7,613 nucleotides of DNA, taken from assembly GCA_001940755.1 (NCBI GenBank), contig MEHH01000128.1:1-7613 (forward strand). Direction: 5' to 3'. The stretch comes from Candidatus Heimdallarchaeota archaeon AB_125 (GTDB lineage Archaea; Asgardarchaeota; Heimdallarchaeia; Heimdallarchaeales; Heimdallarchaeaceae). The stretch's first letter is position 1. Each line of letters starts with the position of its first letter. Made by a program: the position numbers and the translations under genes. This document shows, piece after piece, positions 1 to 6,350 of this stretch. The notes under the pieces are model-generated. The model saw only the letters and a program-made list of their open reading frames with translations. It ran no database searches and was not told the DNA's origin.

Positions 1-1
1 A

Positions 2-1120
2 ATTGCAGGAGAACAGAATCCAATTGTCCAAATGGACGGAAATAAAGTCATCATGCTAGGCAGCAACAATTATCTTGGCATGACTTCTCATCCAAAAGTT
101 AAGAAAGCAGCACAAAAAGCTATTGAAGAATATGGAGTAGGAACTACAGGCTCAAGATTACTCAATGGAACTATGGAAATTCATCTAGAGTTGGAAAGAA
201 GGTTAGCAAAGTTCTTTGGCACAGAAGATTGTTTAGTGTTTTCTACAGGCATGCAAGCTAATCTTGGAGCAATTTCTGCAATGCTATCTGAAAAGGATGA
301 ATGGGTTCTATCTGATCAACAGAATCATGCATCTATAATCGATGGAATTAGACTTGGAAAAATGGAACCAGGCAATAAGAAAATCTATAAACACAATGAT
401 ATGGAAGATTTGGAAAAATGTTTGAAAGAGATACCAAAAAACAAAGGTTTGATTATTACAGATGGTGTCTTTTCCATGGAAGGAGATATTGTGAAGCTTG
501 ATGAACTTGCTGAATTAGCTGAACAATATGGTGCAGGGATTTACGTTGATGATGCTCATGCAGTTGGTGTAATCGGTCCTCATGGAAGAGGAACGGCAGC
601 TCATTTTGATTTAGTTGATAAGGTAGGAATTACCATGGGGACATTCTCCAAAAGCTTCGCAACTATTGGAGGTTTTATCGCAGGTAGCAAAGCTGTGTGT
701 AACTGGCTTATGCATAAAGCAAGATCATTTATTTTTTCTGCTAGTCCACCTCCTGCAAATTGTGCAACTGTTATAGCTGTACTAGATATTATTGAAAAGG
801 ATGAATCTTATAGAAAGAATGTTTTATCAGTAGCTGGCAAGGTTAGAGATGGATTAAGAGATATTGGTTTTAATGTCGGAGATTCAAGCACAGCTATTGT
901 TCCTCTAATGGTTGGTGAAAGAAGAAAAACAATGAAATTTTTCAAAGAATTATTTGAACACAAACCCTTAGGAATCTTCTCTAACCCTGTCGTTCACCCC
1001 GCAACAGCTAAAGGTGAAGAACGAATCCGCTCTTCATATATAGCTACGATGACAGAAGAAATAGTAGGAGATATTCTACAAATTTTTGAAGAGGTAGGAA
1101 GAAATATGAAAATCATTTAG
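2..1120 (+). CDS. Alpha-oxoamine synthase, serine palmitoyltransferase-like (5' partial)
   Basis: This is a PLP-dependent enzyme of the alpha-oxoamine synthase family, which condenses an amino acid with an acyl-CoA and releases CO2. The frame stays open to the left edge (from base 2), and the residues before the first ATG at 32 match the family's conserved lead-in to SNNYLG, so ATG 32 is not the real start. About 25-30 N-terminal residues are missing; 372 are visible. Numbered from Met at 32: SNNYLG at 11-16, the GTTGSR loop at 37-42, the PLP-stacking His99 in NHASI, Asp173 and His176 in DDAHAVG, and the Schiff-base Lys207 in GTFSKS. The HNDMEDLE stretch, GVFSMEGD, the IFSASPPPA segment and the C-terminal RSSYIAT resemble bacterial serine palmitoyltransferase-like proteins more than BioF or Kbl. 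The family is sure. The exact substrate is not: 8-amino-7-oxononanoate synthase and 2-amino-3-ketobutyrate CoA ligase remain alternatives. Confidence 0.9.
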   Translation: MAGEQNPIVQMDGNKVIMLGSNNYLGMTSHPKVKKAAQKAIEEYGVGTTGSRLLNGTMEIHLELERRLAKFFGTEDCLVFSTGMQANLGAISAMLSEKDEWVLSDQQNHASIIDGIRLGKMEPGNKKIYKHNDMEDLEKCLKEIPKNKGLIITDGVFSMEGDIVKLDELAELAEQYGAGIYVDDAHAVGVIGPHGRGTAAHFDLVDKVGITMGTFSKSFATIGGFIAGSKAVCNWLMHKARSFIFSASPPPANCATVIAVLDIIEKDESYRKNVLSVAGKVRDGLRDIGFNVGDSSTAIVPLMVGERRKTMKFFKELFEHKPLGIFSNPVVHPATAKGEERIRSSYIATMTEEIVGDILQIFEEVGRNMKII

Positions 1121-1164
1121 TAAATTCAATAAAGATGAATTTTCACTGTAAAGGAGAAAACTTA

Positions 1165-1201
1165 CTCAAACTTTATTAACTTTCATTCTGAAAATATCAA
1201 A
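1165..1201 (+). promoter_or_regulatory. Putative archaeal promoter of a leaderless gene
   Basis: An AT-rich TTTATTAA box lies at 1172-1179, centred about 27 bases before the ATG at 1202, with an A-containing stretch (CTCAAAC) just upstream where a BRE would sit. There is no Shine-Dalgarno sequence near the ATG; the only purine-rich match, AAGGAG at 1151-1156, is about 45 bases away with no ATG, GTG or TTG in that frame between. Archaeal TATA boxes usually lie about 25 bases before the transcription start, so transcription would begin at or next to the ATG and give a leaderless mRNA. This is inference from spacing in AT-rich DNA. Confidence 0.35.
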
Positions 1202-1627
1202 ATGACAAAAGAAACGAAGAAAAAGGGATTCAAAGCTAGATATGTTTTGATTCCAGGTGTTTTAATATTTATTGGGGGAATATTTACAGGTTTAGGATTG
1301 CTTTTCTCCTCCTTTCTACCGTTTGGTAATCCTATCGATTTAGACAGATTATGGACCGGCAATTACGTCTTATTTGGAACAATTGGTTTCATGTTTTTTA
1401 TCTTCATGCCCACTATGATTTTTTCATTAACTAGAAGAAGAAACTCTTTGCTTAGTAGTTTTCAACTATCCAAAATTGGCCCATATGCCCCTGGTTATAA
1501 AGCAAAAACAGCAGTAAAGAAAGCTAAATTCTGTGAATATTGTGGATATCAAGTTCATGCAAATGAAAGAGAATGTCCAGAATGTGGTGGACCGATCAGA
1601 GCCATAAAATCATCTTACATCACATAA
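1202..1627 (+). CDS. Small membrane protein with two TM helices and C-terminal zinc ribbon
   Basis: I do not recognise a named family for this 141-residue protein. It has a lysine-rich N-terminus (residues 1-12), a hydrophobic helix at about 14-40, a second at about 54-76, then the basic TRRRN at 77-81, which suggests the C-terminal half is cytoplasmic. Residues 111-128 hold a CxxC-x10-CxxC zinc ribbon: Cys111, Cys114, Cys125 and Cys128, in the contexts FCEYCGY and ECPECGG. Such short ribbons on membrane proteins are frequent in archaea and usually bind one zinc; their partners are mostly unknown. The frame is open back to 1139, but the only ATG/GTG/TTG before the first helix is at 1202, so the start is fixed. 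It follows the synthase gene by 81 bases, seems to have its own promoter, and is the last plus-strand gene before the convergent operon. Function unknown. Confidence 0.8.
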   Translation: MTKETKKKGFKARYVLIPGVLIFIGGIFTGLGLLFSSFLPFGNPIDLDRLWTGNYVLFGTIGFMFFIFMPTMIFSLTRRRNSLLSSFQLSKIGPYAPGYKAKTAVKKAKFCEYCGYQVHANERECPECGGPIRAIKSSYIT

Positions 1628-1646
1628 ATCTCTCTTTATTTTTTGC
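1628..1646 (+). terminator. T-rich archaeal-type terminator
   Basis: Directly after the stop codon at 1625-1627 comes a pyrimidine-rich tract ending in a run of six T at 1639-1644. No stable hairpin precedes it. Archaeal RNA polymerase stops at such T-runs without a stem-loop, and the place, at the 3' end of a gene facing a convergent operon, is right. The minus strand has no matching T-run in the 59-base gap, so the opposite operon's terminator is not apparent and its transcript may run into this gene in antisense. Confidence 0.5.
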
Positions 1647-1686
1647 ATAATAATCCAGAGGTTTTCTAAACTGTAGTAGAGGTATT

Positions 1687-2355
1687 TCACAATAGTACAA
1701 TACTTCTTATCATATCTGCACAGTCTTCAATCAAATCAGAAGCCTCTTCTAAATCCTTTATTGCATGATCAAGTATTATCAAAGAACCTGCTGGTACAGA
1801 TTCTGTTGAGAAAGCAATTTCATATTTTAATTCCCCATATTTTACATCTATTGCTGATTCTATTTCGTCTACTTTTTTGATAATGGCTATTAATTCAGAG
1901 TGTTCAACTTTGAACATTGCATCATATACTTTGATGAATCCTTCCATTTCTTCAATTAGTAAATCAAATATAGATTCTATTAATCTGTTGATTCCCTCTG
2001 GAAATTCTCTACTTATTAGAAGCAGAAGGTTTTTCACACCTCTTTTAGCACTCCCAGCTGCTTTATCTGCCATTCTTACAAAACTCATCAAATCTGATCT
2101 GACGTAATCTGGAGTTTCTCCTTCAGTTAGCATAGTTACAATTTCTGCTTCAATACTATCAGCTGTTTTCTCTTCTTGATGAATAATATCATACATATTT
2201 TTAGCTGCGTCTTCATCTTTCTTTACCCAAAAATCATAGAAGTCTCTAGATTTGGTAATGCAGCTATTAACATAAATTAAGTGATCTCTAATTCTATCAA
2301 GAACTTTAGAGGATCGTCTTCTACTTAACCACTGTTTTAGTTCTTTAGTATTCAT
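1687..2355 (-). CDS. DUF47/PhoU-like accessory protein
   Basis: A 222-residue, mostly alpha-helical soluble protein with the look of the DUF47 family (PhoU-like helical bundle, usual length about 205-225). Acidic ExxxD pairs typical of PhoU-type metal-binding bundles are visible: Glu62-Asp66 in EEKTAD, Glu166-Asp170 in IESAID, and the acidic C-terminal helix with Asp207, Glu210, Asp211 and Asp214. There is no signal peptide or membrane helix, so it should act in the cytoplasm. Relatives are best known beside Pit phosphate transporters, and PhoU itself controls Pst. Here it is the last gene of an ABC importer operon: its ATG overlaps the stop of ATPase B as ATGA, with GGTG at 2364-2367 as a plausible ribosome site. 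I infer a regulatory or accessory role for the transporter. Family assignment is by pattern only. Confidence 0.8.
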   Translation of the reverse strand: MNTKELKQWLSRRRSSKVLDRIRDHLIYVNSCITKSRDFYDFWVKKDEDAAKNMYDIIHQEEKTADSIEAEIVTMLTEGETPDYVRSDLMSFVRMADKAAGSAKRGVKNLLLLISREFPEGINRLIESIFDLLIEEMEGFIKVYDAMFKVEHSELIAIIKKVDEIESAIDVKYGELKYEIAFSTESVPAGSLIILDHAIKDLEEASDLIEDCADMIRSIVLL

Positions 2356-3524
2356 TTCTTTTTCACCTTTTTAACAGAAGAACCATCAATACCTACTTGC
2401 GTATTTGAATTAATAATTCTATCTGATTTCTTTTTGTTAATCATTTTCCCCTCCTTCTTTGGAAATATTCTATAATCATCTTTATCTGTGGCAACCAATA
2501 CTTTGCTTTTTTTCTTCAATGGAATTTCTTTTCCAATAAGATCCTTTGCCTTAAATCTAGATCCAAAAATCTCTAAATCCAACTCATTAAACTCCCCAAC
2601 ACATCTGACATCTAACAAAACTGCCTCAAAGATGTTATGATAATTAAGTTTCTTTTTCATTGATATTGGATAAACGTCTATTAATTCTCCTGGAATCAAA
2701 GCAATTGCTTCTTCATCTTTCTGCAAGTCTGTTTCTACATTGATTCTTGAACCATCCTGAAGAACAAGATATTTTTCTTCTTTTATATCATCAATTTTAC
2801 CCTCAATTGTTGAACCTTCTCCGAGAAATTCTGCTACATAAAGAGAGTTGGGGTGATTATACACTTCTTCAGGGGTTCCAATTTGAACTATCATTCCATC
2901 CTTAAAAACAGCAATTCTATCTGCAACTCGCATAGCTTCCTGAGTATCATGAGTTGCATGGATACAAGTAATTCCTAAATCTTTTACGAGTTTACGTAGT
3001 TCAACTTGAAGTATTTCTCTGATTTTTGCATCTAAGGCTCTGAGTGGATCATCCATGACTAGTATTCTTGCATCAGAGACTATAGCTCTTGCCAATGCCA
3101 CTCGTTGTTTTTGACCCCCACTTATCTCATCAGGATAGTTGGGTTCTTTGCCAGAGATATTTAACAAAGCAAGCAGTTCTCTAGAAATTTTTCTTGATTC
3201 AATTAAATTCAAATCTTTGACAGTAGGCCCAAATAAGATATTAGATTCAACTGTCATTCTTGGGAATAAATTATATTCTTCGAATACAAATCCAACACTT
3301 CTATCTTCAGCAGGAACGTTGGAAATATCTTCATCATCAAACAGAATGGAGCCTTTAGATGGAGATAACAATCCTGCTATTAGATACATGGTTGTTGTTT
3401 TTCCAGAACCAGTTGGACCAAGAACAGCTAAATATTCACCATCATTTATAGAGAGGTTAATATCTTCTACACCTCTTCTTTCCCCGTAATATTTGGTTGC
3501 TTCTTTCAGCTCTACTCTAACCAT
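2352..3524 (-). CDS. ABC importer ATPase B (intact signature, altered Q-loop and Walker B)
   Basis: A 390-residue ATPase of the importer type with a C-terminal TOBE-like domain (CysA/PotA/MalK architecture). Walker A is GPTGSGKTT (Lys42) and the signature is intact (ISGGQ, 134-138), as is the switch His192 in ATHD. Two key positions deviate: the Q-loop Gln is Glu82 (FVFEEYNLFP), and the catalytic Glu after Walker B is Asp159 (VMDDPLRALD). The TOBE-like part spans about 235-355, followed by a lysine-rich tail of about 35 residues ending in VKKVKKK, which ATPase A lacks. I set the start at ATG 3524: it begins just before the first family beta-strand and lies 5 bases after the ATPase A stop, with GGAG at 3536-3539. 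A longer reading from 3578 adds 18 residues (MFRFPQRG...) that overlap ATPase A and do not look like family sequence. It probably pairs with ATPase A. Confidence 0.93.
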   Translation of the reverse strand: MVRVELKEATKYYGERRGVEDINLSINDGEYLAVLGPTGSGKTTTMYLIAGLLSPSKGSILFDDEDISNVPAEDRSVGFVFEEYNLFPRMTVESNILFGPTVKDLNLIESRKISRELLALLNISGKEPNYPDEISGGQKQRVALARAIVSDARILVMDDPLRALDAKIREILQVELRKLVKDLGITCIHATHDTQEAMRVADRIAVFKDGMIVQIGTPEEVYNHPNSLYVAEFLGEGSTIEGKIDDIKEEKYLVLQDGSRINVETDLQKDEEAIALIPGELIDVYPISMKKKLNYHNIFEAVLLDVRCVGEFNELDLEIFGSRFKAKDLIGKEIPLKKKSKVLVATDKDDYRIFPKKEGKMINKKKSDRIINSNTQVGIDGSSVKKVKKK

Positions 3525-3529
3525 TATTA

Positions 3530-4633
3530 TCACATCTCCAATGCAGAAACAATACCCTCTTTGGGGAAATCGAAACATCTTGTTACTGAAGGATCAATAT
3601 TAATTATAACTTTTTCATTTTCTTTAAACTGAACTGGATGTTTAGCATGAATTTTTGCTTCGATAATCTGTTGATTCTCTAACTTTATTCTAATACGTCT
3701 TAATAAACCAAGAAACTTATCTTCAATTACTTCTCCAGGTAATGAATTTGTAAGACCTTTAGTTGTAATTGGTTCTACCTGGAAAAACTCTCTTCGAACT
3801 GCAACAGCTACTCTTTTTCCCTTCTCTACTCCCATATTATTGACTTTAATCAAGGATTGTCCAATTCTAACTTCAGCATTCTCTGCAGAATCATCAATTA
3901 TTACTCCTTCCAAGAAATCTGATTCACCTACAAAGAATGAAGCAAAGAGATGATTTGGATTATAGATTAAATCTGAGGGAGTACCGAGTTGGATAAGTCT
4001 TCCTTTATTTAATACTGCAACTCTATCACTTATCGTTAAAGCTTCAGCTTGATCATGAGTTACATGGATGGCAGTTAATTTTTCTCTTTTTACCAAATCT
4101 CTAAGGAACAGCTGAAATTCTTCTCTAATCTTTTGATCAAGAGCACCTAAAGGTTCATCTAGCAAAAGAATTCTTGCCTCTGAAGCAAGAACTCTTGCTA
4201 AAGCTGTCTTCTGCCAATCTGGTGCTGAAAGAGAATCGGGATACAAATTAGCTTTATTACTCATTTGAACAGATTTGAGTGCTTTCTCAACTAAAGGTTC
4301 TATTTCTCTTTTACTTCTACCTCTCACAGTTGGCCCATAGGCAATATTTTCACTAACTGTCATATGAGGAAAGATAGCAAAATGCTGGAAAACAAAACCA
4401 ATATTTCGATCTTGGATTCGAACATTTTGCATCGGTTGATCATCAAATAAAATTTCCCCTTCTGTGGGCAAGATGGTTCCTGCAAGCAATCGCAAAGTAG
4501 TTGTTTTTCCACAACCACTTGGTCCAATCAGTGAGATATATTCCCCATCGTTTATTATGAAACTTAAATCTTTAACAGCTTCCACACTTTTACCAAAAAT
4601 CTTAGTTACATGTTGGAATCTAATTTCACTCAT
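3530..4633 (-). CDS. ABC importer ATPase A (degenerate signature motif)
   Basis: A 367-residue importer ATPase with a C-terminal TOBE-like domain at about 236-355. Walker A GPSGCGKTT (Lys43), Q-loop Gln83 in FVFQHFAIFPHMTV, Walker B with catalytic Glu160 (LLLDEPLGALD) and His193 in VTHD are all canonical. The signature is not: where LSGGQQQR is expected, residues 135-142 read LSAPDWQK, so both glycines and the Gln that contact ATP across the dimer are lost, while the following ALAR is kept. The reading frame is clean on both sides, so this is not a frameshift. The start at 4633 overlaps the permease end by 8 bases and has a strong AGGAGGG site. With ATPase B supplying an intact signature, ATPase A would provide the Walker half of the single competent site. 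The substrate is not readable from this chain. Confidence 0.94.
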   Translation of the reverse strand: MSEIRFQHVTKIFGKSVEAVKDLSFIINDGEYISLIGPSGCGKTTTLRLLAGTILPTEGEILFDDQPMQNVRIQDRNIGFVFQHFAIFPHMTVSENIAYGPTVRGRSKREIEPLVEKALKSVQMSNKANLYPDSLSAPDWQKTALARVLASEARILLLDEPLGALDQKIREEFQLFLRDLVKREKLTAIHVTHDQAEALTISDRVAVLNKGRLIQLGTPSDLIYNPNHLFASFFVGESDFLEGVIIDDSAENAEVRIGQSLIKVNNMGVEKGKRVAVAVRREFFQVEPITTKGLTNSLPGEVIEDKFLGLLRRIRIKLENQQIIEAKIHAKHPVQFKENEKVIINIDPSVTRCFDFPKEGIVSALEM

Positions 4634-6350
4634 TCTTTGCCCTCCTAGTAATTCTTCTCAATAACAATAACATTGCAAATGAGATGATTATGAGAATTGT
4701 TGAAGCGAAAGCTGCAGCTGGAAAGGTTGATGCTTCAAAGAAATCAACTAATAAAACAGGTATTGTGCGTTCAACACCCATAGTAATTATCGTGGCTCCA
4801 GTCTCACTCATTGACCTAGTAAAAGTCATGATTGCTGCTGCTATTAGTCCACTCTTGAGGAAGGGTAAAGTTACTTTTCTGAAAGCCGTGAATTTTGAAG
4901 CTCCAAATGCCGTTGCTGCTTCATCATACATTGTTGGAATTGCATCAAATGAACCTATTAATGGTCTTACACAGTATGAGTACGTGAACGAAACATGCGC
5001 AATTACTATCATAAAGAATCCTGGTGAAAGTATGTGCATTCCATTAGATCCCCATAAGAAGAATATACTGAATCCTAAAGCTGAGCTTGGAATTACTAAT
5101 GGAATATCTATCAATAGATCCAAGATACCTTTGACCTTCTTATTCTTCATTTTTGATATCATCAGCGCCATAGGAGTGGCAATTACCATATTGATCAATG
5201 TGACAATCAGAGCAATTTCTATAGACGTGCCTAAAGCCCGAAAAATTTCCGTGAACTTCCGATCAGGTGCTTGGAAAACCTGATAAATCATTCCAGCTTG
5301 CGGATCACCAGAAAACGGAGATCTTCCCCACCATTGGAATAAATAAATTATTACAAACAATGCTGGAATAAACACGAACATGAAGAACAAGAATAAGGAT
5401 ACTCCATCTCTTGATCTTTTTACTTTCTTTGAACTCAATTTTCTTTCGAATCTTGGAAATACTTTTTTCCAAGGTAATCCAACCTTGCGTGCGAATAATC
5501 TCACAGTTGTTAGCAAGACGAGACTTATTAGAATCAGTATAAAAGCAAGGAATGCAGTTGTGGGGATTTTCAACCCCTTCATCCAGCTGACTATAACTAC
5601 TGGAGCAGTTTGATAAACACCACTAACAATTAATGTTGCACCAGTTTCACCTAAGGAACGAGTAAATGCTAGTACAGTTCCAGCTAGGAGTCCTTCTTTG
5701 ACCATTGGTAAAGATATCATTCTAGCGATAGTAAAGGGGGATGCTCCAAGGGTTTTTCCTGCTTTTTCTAGGTTTAAATCCAAATCTGAAATAATCCCTC
5801 TAATCGATCTAGTTACATAAGGAAAAGTAAATGCTATGTGAGCTAAAATAATTAGAAAAGTACCTTGCGATACTAAACCAACTTGTGAATTAAACAATCT
5901 TGATATTCCATTATTTGTTCCCCAGAAAAGATAAATGGAAAATCCTAAAGCACTAGTTGGAACAGCTATTGGCATATCAACCAGAGTATCCAGAATGTTT
6001 TTACCTCTGAATTCATATCTAGCAAGAATCCAAGCTATTGGCACACCCACTAGAATATCAAAAACTGTCACTATAGCAGCTATTTTTAGAGAAAGCCCAA
6101 TAGATCTTAACATCATTAGGAAAGCTTCATTTCCAAGAATGGGGTCATTGAAGACAGTTGAATTGATTTCTTTCGAATTGATAAGAATCTGCAGTAGAAG
6201 ATAAAGAATTGGTCCTAAAACTATCAAAACAAAAATGACAATAGTAATTACTTTACCAGCGGTTAGAACATTTTTCTTAGAAAGCCAATTTTCTGCTTTC
6301 AGGAGATTTCTTCTCATCTTAACTTCAATGTCTCGTTGTTCAGAAACCAT
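4626..6350 (-). CDS. Fused double ABC permease (two TM domains in one chain)
   Basis: A 574-residue inner-membrane protein made of two tandem permease domains of the binding-protein-dependent class, as in ThiP or FbpB. Half 1 has helices at about 31-57, 86-110, 118-144, 161-180, 218-245 and 263-287; half 2 at about 316-339, 374-399, 408-435, 443-462, 499-524 and 545-565. Each half has a cytoplasmic coupling (EAA-like) loop: Glu195 to Pro215 with Gly202, and Glu477 to Pro496 with Gly483. The halves are clearly duplicated: PTSALGFSIYLFWGTN (131-146) matches PSSALGFSIFFLWGSN (421-436), and RSLGETGAT (231-239) matches RSMSETGAT (512-520). A basic linker at about 288-315 joins them. Because the halves differ, each can dock its own ATPase, which fits the two ATPase genes downstream. 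ATG 6350 overlaps the upstream TGA by one base (TGATG). The substrate is not certain; oxyanion or metal import is plausible. Confidence 0.94.
   Translation of the reverse strand: MVSEQRDIEVKMRRNLLKAENWLSKKNVLTAGKVITIVIFVLIVLGPILYLLLQILINSKEINSTVFNDPILGNEAFLMMLRSIGLSLKIAAIVTVFDILVGVPIAWILARYEFRGKNILDTLVDMPIAVPTSALGFSIYLFWGTNNGISRLFNSQVGLVSQGTFLIILAHIAFTFPYVTRSIRGIISDLDLNLEKAGKTLGASPFTIARMISLPMVKEGLLAGTVLAFTRSLGETGATLIVSGVYQTAPVVIVSWMKGLKIPTTAFLAFILILISLVLLTTVRLFARKVGLPWKKVFPRFERKLSSKKVKRSRDGVSLFLFFMFVFIPALFVIIYLFQWWGRSPFSGDPQAGMIYQVFQAPDRKFTEIFRALGTSIEIALIVTLINMVIATPMALMISKMKNKKVKGILDLLIDIPLVIPSSALGFSIFFLWGSNGMHILSPGFFMIVIAHVSFTYSYCVRPLIGSFDAIPTMYDEAATAFGASKFTAFRKVTLPFLKSGLIAAAIMTFTRSMSETGATIITMGVERTIPVLLVDFFEASTFPAAAFASTILIIISFAMLLLLRRITRRAKNE
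4640..4646 (-). promoter_or_regulatory. Ribosome binding site of ATPase A
   Basis: On the minus strand AGGAGGG lies 6 bases before the ATG at 4633. It fixes that start and lies wholly inside the permease gene, made by the AGG AGG codons of the Arg pair near the permease C-terminus. This favours translational coupling. Confidence 0.8.

Noticed and set aside
1122..1142. Hairpin AAATTC/GAATTT with a 9-base loop after the synthase stop, as a terminator
   Set aside because: The stem is six mostly A-T pairs and only three T follow; in such AT-rich DNA this is expected by chance.
1660..1690. Direct repeat AGAGGT(T/A)TT in the convergent gap
   Set aside because: Two short copies of about nine bases with one mismatch are too weak to call a binding site or repeat.
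3139..3489. Plus-strand open frame opposite ATPase B
   Set aside because: It is the mirror of the Walker A to signature region of a real ATPase; no ribosome site or family motif supports it. The shorter plus-strand frames at 1877-2107, 4464-4664, 5380-5613, 5935-6204 and 7244-7444 are rejected for the same reason.
3525..3578. N-terminal extension of ATPase B (18 extra residues from ATG 3578)
   Set aside because: The extra residues overlap the end of ATPase A in another frame and precede the natural first strand of the domain. ATG 3524 has a GGAG upstream and fits the tight gene spacing.
4195..4245. Frameshift or sequencing error as the cause of the LSAPDW signature in ATPase A
   Set aside because: The frame is continuous with YPDS before and ALAR after at the exact family spacing, so only substitutions, not insertions or deletions, explain it.
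4684..5283. A 199-codon open frame on the plus strand inside the permease gene
   Set aside because: It is antisense to the second permease half, which has clear helices, coupling loop and repeat homology. The antisense product has no recognisable motif, and hydrophobic AT-rich genes often leave the opposite strand open.
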